58,570 nt of DNA from Luteitalea sp. Lineage in GTDB: Bacteria > Acidobacteriota > Vicinamibacteria > Vicinamibacterales > Vicinamibacteraceae. The notes under the pieces are model-generated. The model was not told where the DNA came from. It saw only the letters and a program-made list of their open reading frames with translations, and did no database searches. The DNA is taken from contig WHTT01000016.1 in NCBI GenBank assembly GCA_009377605.1, positions 28,490 through 87,059 of the forward strand, written 5' to 3'. This document shows, in pieces, positions 51,877 through 58,570 of this stretch (its first letter is position 1; the number at the start of each line of letters is the position of its first letter). A program made the position numbers and the translations under genes.

Positions 51877-51921
51877 TCACCCTGTCACCTGGTCACCCGG
51901 TCACCTGTTCACCTGTCACCG
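51877..51921 (-). repeat. GGTGACNN octamer array
   Basis: Five octamers on the minus strand (GGTGACAG, GTGAACAG, GGTGACCG, GGTGACCA, GGTGACAG) form the 3' end of the TIM-barrel gene, whose TGA stop is at 51909-51911. Orientation again follows the gene. Confidence 0.85.
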
Positions 51922-52919
51922 CCGCGCGCACCCGATGCGTGCAGCTCACCCTTGCCCGTCTCCCGCACCGCTTCATTCCACAGTCGCTCCGCGAGGTCAC
52001 GAATGACGAGCGCCTGCGCCCAGCGGTCGGAAATCTCGCGGCCCGAGAGATCCCGGATCGCGTAGTCCGGCGGTCCGAGCTCCACCCGGAAGATGAAGAG
52101 GTCGCCTGGCACCGCGCTTTGCAGCCAGGCAATCATCGCTTGCTTCCACAGTGCGGCAAACCGCTTCGCGTGCGGCGTGTCGCCGCCCGAGCCGATGTCG
52201 ATCTGTACCTGTTCGCCGTTCGATACGCGGCCGTCGAGCATCGCCGTACGCCTCACGAGCACGTCGAACGCGCCGCGCGCCTCCGGTGACAGCTCACCGG
52301 TGAGCTCGCCGGCAACCACATAGTGCGACACGTCCAACGCGAAGCGAAGATCCGGAATTGCGTTGGCGTAGCGCACCGTGCGCAGCAGATCTTGCGTGAC
52401 GCGGCCGCGATGCGTTTGTGTCATCATGGGGATGCCCTCACTCTTGCAGCGCTCGACGAGGCTGCGCAGGAGCGCTTCGGCATCACCCTCGGCCATGAAG
52501 TAACCACCAACATGGAGGTCGACGTACGGCGCCTGGACACCCTTGATGAAAGGGAGAGCCGCATCGAGATCCTCCACGCGCTCGGGAAACGCCTCAACGC
52601 CGATGCCGAGGCCATACTTCGCCGCCAGGGCACGCCAGTGGGCAATGACACCCGGCTCTGCCGCGTCGTCTGGGAGGGCGACGTCGAAAGCGTCGAACTC
52701 GGTCTGCCGAAGCTTTTCGAGCTGCTCGTCGACGGACCACTCCTGCTCGACCGCCGGCCACTGCCGAAAGCCCCATAGGTTCTGAACCAACCACAACCGC
52801 GGTGCCTGATCGGATCCGTCACGCGCGTTCAGCGACTGCGCGGCGATGACACCGGGCCACCCTGCCAGCCCTGCAATGAGCACTGCCAACAACCGCACGA
52901 AGCACCAAGAATCACGCAC
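51909..52919 (-). CDS. Secreted sugar-phosphate-isomerase/epimerase-like TIM-barrel protein
   Basis: A 336-residue protein with a signal peptide (CFVRLLAVLIAGLAGWPGVI then AAQ). The mature part has a xylose-isomerase-like barrel: FDAFDVALPDDAAEPG, LGIGVEAFPERVED, YVDLHVGGYFMAEGDAEA, MMTQTHRGRVTQDLLRTV, LRFALDVSHYVVAGEL and QVQIDIGSGGDTPHAK. These segments place Glu, His and Asp at metal-site positions. The substrate is unknown, but a periplasmic carbohydrate role fits the secretion signal. GTG 52919 was chosen because upstream sequence does not look coding. The stop lies in an octamer array. Confidence 0.75.
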   Translation of the reverse strand: MRDSWCFVRLLAVLIAGLAGWPGVIAAQSLNARDGSDQAPRLWLVQNLWGFRQWPAVEQEWSVDEQLEKLRQTEFDAFDVALPDDAAEPGVIAHWRALAAKYGLGIGVEAFPERVEDLDAALPFIKGVQAPYVDLHVGGYFMAEGDAEALLRSLVERCKSEGIPMMTQTHRGRVTQDLLRTVRYANAIPDLRFALDVSHYVVAGELTGELSPEARGAFDVLVRRTAMLDGRVSNGEQVQIDIGSGGDTPHAKRFAALWKQAMIAWLQSAVPGDLFIFRVELGPPDYAIRDLSGREISDRWAQALVIRDLAERLWNEAVRETGKGELHASGARGGDR

Positions 52920-53099
52920 CCAGGACCTACCTTTGATCGTCGAAGAAGAAGCACTGTAGATACCACAGCATCCTGAAAAGTCAAGCGATTGAGTTGCGGC
53001 GGCCGCCAGCCTGCTTCGTCTCGCCTGAGGCTGGGCCAACGGCAACAGCGACTACGCAGCTCCTGACAGCACATGCGTAATGACAGACCGTGCACTTGA

Positions 53100-53234
53100 C
53101 ACCTTGACGCACTGGTCAACACACCCCACTTCGGGTTTCCAAATGCGTCCATCGGCTCCCCGACGGTGGGCCGCATCACCAGCACGGTCGGCGACAACCG
53201 GATCATGCAGTTCGCATTGAAGGTAGAGTTCTGA
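53100..53234 (+). pseudogene. C-terminal fragment of a TonB-dependent receptor
   Basis: The frame ALVNTPHFGFPNASIGSPTV then GRITSTVGDNRIMQFALKVEF ends at TGA 53232-53234. This is the hallmark end of acidobacterial carboxypeptidase-regulatory/TonB-dependent receptors (N-x-PxFG...FGRITS...RxMQFALKxxF). The rest of the ~1000-residue protein is absent; an in-frame stop lies at 53097-53099. The fragment abuts the convergent pilus tip gene. The surrounding gap (52920-53237) shows nothing else. Confidence 0.75.
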
Positions 53235-53237
53235 ATG

Positions 53238-54173
53238 TCAGAAGGTAATGGTGGCGGTAATGGTGTCCTGGTACAAGCCTGGCGGCTTGGGGCCTTGCGC
53301 CGGCACCGAGCCGTATACCGGGATGGACTGGGCACTGCCCGTGCCGCTGCCGGTCACGCCGGTAGCCTGCGTATCGCCCCACACCTGCGTGCGTCCGCTG
53401 TCACGATACAACTGGTAGTCGACCGTGTCGGGACCAGGACCCAAGCGCATCTGACGCTCATTGACATTGCCGCTAACCGAGCCGCCGTTCAGCGTAATGG
53501 TGTAAGCGGCGTTTGGCGTGCAGGTGGCCGAGAGATTACTGGTAGCCTCATGGCCAGTGATCCCGGTGACCGTGCCGAAGCTCAGCGGGTTGGCGGTGAT
53601 GGTGCAGTTCGGGTCGATGACGAGCTGACTGGTCAGGGTGGGCAGCGTGCTCAGATTGCTCGTGACGTTTTGGCAGGGCGGCGTGAGAATGAAGTCCCGC
53701 CAGCGCGCCTGGGGCGCGAGATTGGAGAGATAGGTGCCAACAGCTTTGCTCATCTGACCGGCGAAGACCCGACCATAGATTGTCACCGTTATCGTCCTCG
53801 AGCCAACCAGCAACAGGAAATCAACCGCGACCGCTGGGGAGCTGCCGCCGAGCGCGCCCCAAACATCGGTACGACCCGCGTTCGTGTAGAGCTGATATTG
53901 GACGAAATCGCCACCCGGGCCCGCCATGCGCCGATCGGCGATCGAGAGGCCGCCGCTGCCGGCGGGAAGGCTCAAGCACACCCGGCGATTCACAGAGAGC
54001 AGGGTGGAACAGGTCACCGAGATCGTGGTGGTGACATCGATCTGTGGAGTCGGCAGACCCGTGATACGGCCGAACTCCATGACCGGGCTGACGGTATAGG
54101 TGCAACCCTGCGCCTGCGCATCGAGTGGCCACAAGCCAAGCATCAGGATCATGCCGGACAAGATGCGCTTCAC
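53238..54173 (-). CDS. Two-domain spore-coat-U-type pilin, probable pilus tip
   Basis: A 311-residue exported protein (signal VKRILSGMILMLGLWPLDAQ). It contains two SCPU (spore coat protein U) domains. The first spans about 25-165 (YTVSPVMEFGRITGLPTPQI) and the second about 185-311 (NCTITANPLSFGTVTGITGH, ending GLYQDTITATITF). Two-domain SCPU proteins such as CsuE form the adhesive tip of archaic chaperone-usher pili. The GTG at 54173 overlaps the usher stop (GTGA); an ATG at 54191 is an alternative. It is the last gene of the operon. Confidence 0.86.
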   Translation of the reverse strand: MKRILSGMILMLGLWPLDAQAQGCTYTVSPVMEFGRITGLPTPQIDVTTTISVTCSTLLSVNRRVCLSLPAGSGGLSIADRRMAGPGGDFVQYQLYTNAGRTDVWGALGGSSPAVAVDFLLLVGSRTITVTIYGRVFAGQMSKAVGTYLSNLAPQARWRDFILTPPCQNVTSNLSTLPTLTSQLVIDPNCTITANPLSFGTVTGITGHEATSNLSATCTPNAAYTITLNGGSVSGNVNERQMRLGPGPDTVDYQLYRDSGRTQVWGDTQATGVTGSGTGSAQSIPVYGSVPAQGPKPPGLYQDTITATITF

Positions 54174-56596
54174 GGATCGATCCTCTCGCATGCCAGCGGC
54201 TCTCGTCGCAAGCCCGCGGACCGCGCCGTGTCGGCTGTAACAGGCACGCGATAGCGGCAGCCGACACCGGACACCTCGAGCTCGATCACGGTCTCCTCCG
54301 TGACGTCCTCCAAGTAAGCCTCGCCACCGAATCCCACCAGGATCTCGCGCCCCGTGCGAACCAGGCGCCCACGGCTGCCCGCGGGCACCGGCTCACCATT
54401 CGGACCCAGCAGCACCACGATCGCCGGGTTGACTTCTGTGACGTCGAACTCCACCAGCACACCACTCTGATCAGCAGGCGTCGCCATTTGTTCCACCGCG
54501 CCCACGCGGTAGTTTGGTCCCAGATTGCTCGGGTCGATGGCGAGACGGTTCCGCTGCCATCCGCGCAACTCCGGGATGAGCAGATAGCCGTCGCCGTTGG
54601 TGCGGCCGAACAGCCGATTCTCGCTGTGGATCGGCACATCGGTCACGGCTTGCGTGGAGACCACAGCGAAAGCGTCGTGGATCCGACGGCTCAGAAACAG
54701 CTGTCCGTCCATCAGCGCCATGCTGCCAGCCCCCTGGAAGAAGATGCCTGTGCGCTCATCCGTGCGGTCGACACCAAACCATGCCTCGCCATAGCGGCCG
54801 CGCACCTCCGCCGCTGCCTGCGCATAACCGCCAGGCCGGTCACCGCCCTCGACCCGCCAACCCCAGCCACCCTCGTATGGAGCACTACGACGCAGGGTTG
54901 CAGACAGCGAAGTGCGGTCCTCGCTGCGCCGGACGCTGGCGCTGGCATGCAGCTGATCGCCGAGCGGGATGCTCAGCGACAATCCGCCGCCGCGACCGCC
55001 CTCGCTGTCATCGAACAGGCTCGCGGACAGAGACAGACGCGCACCAAGGTTCTGCGTCCAGGACAGACTACGCGTATCGCGATCGCGCCCGTCGCTGTCG
55101 CGCCAGCGCAGCCAGGTCACGGCGAGACTGCCGCGCGGGACGGCCAGCCAGAACGTCGCGCGGTCCTGCGCCCGCAATGACGGCACCGCCATTATCGAGT
55201 CGACTCGCACATCGCCGAGGTCGCGGAAGCCGCGGCTACGCCGCAGTGCCAGCACGTCGAGACCATAGCGGACGTCGTACCATTGATAACCCAGCGTGTA
55301 CTGGTTGCCGGAAGGATCGCCGTCGCTGACGGCGATCGATGCCGTGGCGAGCCCCCAGCGGCTCCATGGCGACCAGACCGCGCCCACACCGGCCAGTCGC
55401 ACGCCGGGGCCTGCCTCGCCGTGTCCCTCTAGCGTGACTGCGTCCGTGAGGCCGCGGCGCCAACTGCCACTGACCACCGGATCGTCTCCGTAGTCATCCC
55501 CGTCGGCTGTGGCAAAACCGTGTCGCAAGAGGCCAGCCTCCACACTGAAATCGCTCAGGCCCGGCGCCAGGCGCTCATGATCTATGTAGAGGGGCAGCGT
55601 GGTCTCGGTCACACGGCCGAGCGCGTCGGTCACAATTAGCGACGCCTGGCCAGCGCCGCTGATCCGCGGCAAGGCATCGAGCACGAACGGACCGTCCTGC
55701 ACTTCCGTACCGAAGTGCCTGATGTTGTTGACGAACAGCTCCACCGTGGAAGGCACGGTCGTTTGAGCCGAGAAGCGGGGCATCGGAAGCGTGATCAGAT
55801 CCGGACGCGTCGCGAAGTTTCGCCGCCACTGAAAGCCCGCCATACGAACTGGCCGGCTCCAGGAGAGACCGCCGCTGATCAGGTCGCCTGCGGTCCAGCT
55901 CCACAGCCGCCTGGGATCGCTGTAAGTCCAGCGCGTGTCCAGGCGCTGGTAACCGATCGCGTTGTCGCCGGCGCGACTGACCCCAGTGAGCTCGATCGCC
56001 CCGGCGGGGCCGAACCGCCGCAACGAGCTGGCAACTGCAAATGTCTGATCGCCATTGAGCGCGCGGCTGTACGCGTCATATCCCAACAGCCAGCCTGGAT
56101 CGCGACGAACGTCGACAACGGCAGGTGTTTGGTACCCCAGTCGCTGCACCGGGCGCAGGTCTGGAGGTATCTGCAAGACCAGGCGCTGGCTCGCCGGCTC
56201 ATACCGATAGACCAGGCCCGGCAGCGCGTCGAGGGAGATCAAGCCCTCGGAATCGAGCTCGGTCTCATCGGGCACGATCAAGCCGACGGCTCGGAGGTCG
56301 GCGCGGGCGGCCCGAAGTTGGCCGTCGCGCAGACGCAGGCGTACGACGAGGCCGGTGGAACGCGCTCCATGGAACACCTCCAGATACAAATCGTCGGTCC
56401 GAGATTGTCCGGCGAGCTCCAAGTTGTCCGCGCTGATACTGGGCGGCGCCACGCCTTGGGGAGACGTCTCACCTCTGGCTGACGGTGACTGCGCGCTTGC
56501 AGCGACCGCGCTGACCGCGAACAGACAAGCTGCCACCGTCGCGAGCACCAAGTGGTTAGGGCGCCCGATCCACGGCGAGCTTCGCGGGATGGCCAT
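54170..56596 (-). CDS. Archaic (Csu-type) outer-membrane usher
   Basis: An 808-residue protein with a signal peptide (HLVLATVAACLFAVSAVAAS). It carries the usher plan: N-terminal domain (DDLYLEVFHGARSTGLVVRL), 24-strand pore region, plug-like ELFVNNIRHFGTEVQDGPFV then LDALPRISGAG, and C-terminal domains (GRTNGDGYLLIPELRGWQRN, VLLGPNGEPVPAGSRGRLV). Ushers secrete and assemble chaperone-bound pilins at the outer membrane. Its start overlaps the chaperone gene by 41 nt. This is family-typical for archaic pili. Confidence 0.9.
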   Translation of the reverse strand: MAIPRSSPWIGRPNHLVLATVAACLFAVSAVAASAQSPSARGETSPQGVAPPSISADNLELAGQSRTDDLYLEVFHGARSTGLVVRLRLRDGQLRAARADLRAVGLIVPDETELDSEGLISLDALPGLVYRYEPASQRLVLQIPPDLRPVQRLGYQTPAVVDVRRDPGWLLGYDAYSRALNGDQTFAVASSLRRFGPAGAIELTGVSRAGDNAIGYQRLDTRWTYSDPRRLWSWTAGDLISGGLSWSRPVRMAGFQWRRNFATRPDLITLPMPRFSAQTTVPSTVELFVNNIRHFGTEVQDGPFVLDALPRISGAGQASLIVTDALGRVTETTLPLYIDHERLAPGLSDFSVEAGLLRHGFATADGDDYGDDPVVSGSWRRGLTDAVTLEGHGEAGPGVRLAGVGAVWSPWSRWGLATASIAVSDGDPSGNQYTLGYQWYDVRYGLDVLALRRSRGFRDLGDVRVDSIMAVPSLRAQDRATFWLAVPRGSLAVTWLRWRDSDGRDRDTRSLSWTQNLGARLSLSASLFDDSEGGRGGGLSLSIPLGDQLHASASVRRSEDRTSLSATLRRSAPYEGGWGWRVEGGDRPGGYAQAAAEVRGRYGEAWFGVDRTDERTGIFFQGAGSMALMDGQLFLSRRIHDAFAVVSTQAVTDVPIHSENRLFGRTNGDGYLLIPELRGWQRNRLAIDPSNLGPNYRVGAVEQMATPADQSGVLVEFDVTEVNPAIVVLLGPNGEPVPAGSRGRLVRTGREILVGFGGEAYLEDVTEETVIELEVSGVGCRYRVPVTADTARSAGLRREPLACERIDP

Positions 56597-57287
56597 TGAG
56601 ACGGGTTTCCAGCCGCAGCGTCTGGCCCTTCAACGCTGGGCGGTGTGCGGCAAGGCTCCAGACCCTGCGGCTGCCAGGCAGAACGTAACCAAACAGGCCC
56701 TCGCTCAGGTTCAGGACCTGCGTTTCATCGTCGAGCAGACGAGAAGCACCAAGCTGGGCGGCGCGGCCGCCGCTGTTCTCGCACATAAGTAGGACGCCTC
56801 CCGCGTCGATCGTGCAGGTGAGAGCCGGAGTGCTCGCCTCCGCGGCGCGGACAAACAGCGGTAACACATAGCGCATTCGCAGCTTGACCCTGTTGCCCTC
56901 GGCGCGCTCCGCGCGCGGCAACTCATCGACGATGATGCGGTAGCAGTGATCGCGACCGGATGCAGGCGGTCCCAGACGCACGACCCGCACCACCTGCTCG
57001 CGACCAGCCGGTAACTCCACGATCGGCGGGCTCACCACCACCTGATCGCTGGGGACCAACCGGTCCTCACCGTCCGACTGGCGCCAAGCGTACACGCGCA
57101 CTTGCGCGGCGACCGGCGCATCACCCGTGTTTCCCAACAGGAGCCGAGTCGCGGCGACTTTCGGGCCGATCTCCAGCAGCGTGGGCCCAGCCTGCAGCTG
57201 ACCACCGCTCTGGCCGGCAGAATAGGCGAGCGGTACCAGCCCAAGGAGCATGATCAGCCCACCGGCAGCGGATCGGCCTGGGCCCAT
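56556..57287 (-). CDS. Periplasmic pilus chaperone
   Basis: A 243-residue protein with a signal segment (AAGGLIMLLGLVPLAYSAGQ) and the two Ig-like domains of pilus chaperones. The donor-strand edge is LEIGPKVAATRLLLGNTGDA, the mid-strand IVELPAGREQVVRVVRLGPP, and the domain linker has CYRIIVDELPRAER. Chaperones of archaic systems (CsuC) hold pilins by donor-strand complementation. ATG 57287 lies one base past the pilin stop (TGATATG), indicating coupled translation. Confidence 0.88.
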   Translation of the reverse strand: MGPGRSAAGGLIMLLGLVPLAYSAGQSGGQLQAGPTLLEIGPKVAATRLLLGNTGDAPVAAQVRVYAWRQSDGEDRLVPSDQVVVSPPIVELPAGREQVVRVVRLGPPASGRDHCYRIIVDELPRAERAEGNRVKLRMRYVLPLFVRAAEASTPALTCTIDAGGVLLMCENSGGRAAQLGASRLLDDETQVLNLSEGLFGYVLPGSRRVWSLAAHRPALKGQTLRLETRLNGHPAKLAVDRAP

Positions 57288-57288
57288 A

Positions 57289-57786
57289 TCAAAAAGTGAC
57301 AGTTGCGGTAATCGTTGACGTATAGGTGCCGGCCGGCTTTGGGTTCTGCGCGGCTGCCGTCTGACCGAACACATCGAACCCATCGTCACCACCGGTGCTG
57401 GTGAAGTCGATGGTCACCGTGCCAGTCGTGCCATCGCCCAGGATCTCTGTGTGGGCTGCGTCGGCGTAGAGGTTGTAGTCGATCGTGTCCGAGCCAAGTG
57501 CCATTTCGCGTGTGGCGAACGTGCTCGCGCCTCCCGTTCCCGGATCGAAGGAGACGCTGACGGGAGAGATTCCAGTACACGCTACGGTCCCCGTGGTGGT
57601 GGCCGCAATCTCTGGCGTGAGGTCCGCCACGGTACCAAAGCTCAAGTCGTCGACCGTGATTGTGCAGTCAGCCTCCACGGTGATTGAGACGTCGAAGGTG
57701 GCGGCTGCCGTTTGCGCGGAGGCAGGGGCGACAAGCAGCGTCCACGCGATAGCGACGGCCAAGGTGGTGATGGACAACCTAGCCAT
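57289..57786 (-). CDS. Major SCPU-type pilin (CsuA/B-like)
   Basis: A 165-residue exported protein: signal LAVAIAWTLLVAPASA, then one SCPU domain with a disulfide-type Cys pair (ADCTITVDDLSFGTVADLTP ... VACTGISPVSVSFDPG) and the end PKPAGTYTSTITATVTF. The N-terminal QTAAATFDVSITVEADCTI offers the donor strand. As the first and only single-domain pilin of the operon it should form the pilus rod. An AGAGGAG ribosome site precedes the ATG. Systems of this type usually encode additional CsuA/CsuB minor pilins, which are missing here. Confidence 0.88.
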   Translation of the reverse strand: MARLSITTLAVAIAWTLLVAPASAQTAAATFDVSITVEADCTITVDDLSFGTVADLTPEIAATTTGTVACTGISPVSVSFDPGTGGASTFATREMALGSDTIDYNLYADAAHTEILGDGTTGTVTIDFTSTGGDDGFDVFGQTAAAQNPKPAGTYTSTITATVTF

Positions 57787-57863
57787 GAGCCGCTCCTCTC
57801 ATGAGACCGTTGGAGTGGTGTACCCCTGTTGGAGCATCAACTGACAAAGGACGACGGTACACC

Positions 57864-57892
57864 TTTTTACGCAACTGCGAGAGGTAATTCAA
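57864..57892 (-). promoter_or_regulatory. Candidate sigma-70 promoter of the pilus operon
   Basis: On the minus strand TTGAAT (57892-57887) and TAAAAA (57869-57864) are separated by 17 bp. This would give a 5' leader of about 70 nt before the pilin ATG at 57786. Assigned by consensus only. Confidence 0.4.
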
Positions 57893-57961
57893 GTTCTAGC
57901 ACGGTGCGCTCGGCGTCCGTTCCCTGTGATGGGCGGATAGGGGCGCAGGCTGTGTGCGTAC

Positions 57962-58001
57962 AAGAGAAAAGCCCGACATCGCAGAGCGACGTCGGGCTTT
58001 T
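57962..58001 (-). terminator. Rho-independent terminator of the rRNA operon
   Basis: GCCCGAC/GTCGGGC (57971-57977 with 57991-57997) forms a 7-bp GC-rich stem with a 13-nt loop, flanked by AAAA and TTTT. On the minus strand it ends GGGCTTTTCTCTTG, 20 bp after the 5S gene. It separates the rRNA operon from the pilus promoter. Confidence 0.85.
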
Positions 58002-58021
58002 GTTCTCCCGGAGGATTTTAC

Positions 58022-58139
<118 letters not shown>

Positions 58140-58145
58140 AAGCGC

Positions 58146-58210
58146 TCGCCCGACCTGAAGGTCGGGCCTACATTTGCCGAACCTCGTGTCCGGCGTACAT
58201 TTGGTGCAAC
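58146..58210. repeat. Interspersed palindromic repeat inside the 23S-5S spacer
   Basis: GCCCGACCTGAAGGTCGGGC (58149-58168) is a perfect palindrome followed by CTACATTTG, with CGTACATTTG repeated 29 bp later. The CCTGAAGG core recalls the CAGGCCTGAAGGCCTG core of the repeats at 336 and 2856. It would be transcribed in the pre-rRNA. Confidence 0.6.
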
Positions 58211-58265
58211 TGAATACCCTGCAAACGGCAGTCTCTTACCGACCTCATCCGAAGTGAGAGAGGAT

Positions 58266-58570
58266 ATGGTCAAGCCTCACGGCTGATTAGTACCGGTCAG
58301 CTCAGGACGTCACCGTCCTTACACCTCCGGCCTATCACCTGGTCATCTTCCAGGAGCCTTTAGGGATCTCGCGATCCAGGGAAACCTCATCTTGGGGAGG
58401 GTTTCACGCTTAGATGCCTTCAGCGTTTCTCCCGTCCGGACGTAGCTACCCAGCGCTGCCGCTGGCGCGACAACTGGTACACCAGAGGTCCGTCCAGCCC
58501 GGTCCTCTCGTACTAAGGCCAGCCCCCCTCAAGTTTCCTGCGCCCGTGGCAGATAGAGACCGAACTGTCT
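58266..58570 (-). rRNA. rrl: 23S ribosomal RNA, 3' end, partial
   Basis: About 305 nt of the 23S 3' domain on the minus strand. The sarcin-ricin loop sequence AGTACGAGAGGACCGG is present near 58499-58514. The molecule ends GGTACTAATCAGCCGTGAGG then CTTGACC, as in bacterial 23S genes. The gene continues past the right edge. The exact mature 3' end is uncertain by a few bases. Confidence 0.95.

Overview
The window reads as a chromosomal piece of a GC-rich, Gram-negative-type (diderm) bacterium, most likely an Acidobacteriota member close to Vicinamibacteria. Pointers are two ADOP-type duplicated permeases with a PadR regulator, a fragment of an acidobacterial TonB-dependent receptor tail, an outer-membrane usher, many signal peptides, and intergenic DNA full of short tandem octamers and heptamers and interspersed palindromes. 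Lineage is inferred from gene families, not from a marker alignment.

Left part (1-16 kb): the tail of a cold-shock protein, a selenocysteine tRNA, a HAD phosphatase, a Walker-motif-less ABC-like protein, a Fur-rubrerythrin fusion, an IscA/ErpA protein, an aldehyde dehydrogenase remnant, aspartase, an exported methyltransferase, and bioY / thiD with divergent starts 16 bp apart. Then come moaE-moaD, prfA-prmC (separated by a small palindromic element), a HIT protein and ileS-lspA-lgt-rluD.

Middle (16-37 kb): two coupled secreted amidohydrolases, one of which has lost every metal ligand; a Nudix hydrolase; a frameshifted DUF418 protein; lon; a DksA/TraR protein; three uncharacterised proteins; rpmB; and a tightly coupled yebC-ruvC-ruvA-ruvB-fabH run on the minus strand (GTGA, ATGA and TAATG junctions). 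The padR-ADOP-ADOP operon and a 5'-truncated HNH gene follow.

Right part (37-58.6 kb) is more accessory: a GH95 fucosidase, two methyltransferases, an RRM protein, an FG-GAP surface protein, a Tat-exported aminotransferase, a cyclopropane synthase coupled to an FAD reductase, decayed dehydrogenase and receptor fragments, a secreted TIM-barrel protein, and a complete four-gene archaic (Csu-type) chaperone-usher pilus operon. The pilus operon lies directly downstream of an rRNA operon whose 5S and 23S 3' end close the window.

The strongest unusual signals are: GGTGACNN octamer arrays that supply stop codons (and one start codon) to neighbouring genes; a 157-bp palindromic element with a TTA duplication that rewrote the end of prfA; the Fur-rubrerythrin fusion next to a nucleotide-site-less ABC-like protein; and the active/dead amidohydrolase pair. 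I saw no CRISPR array, prophage, complete IS or evident new defence system.
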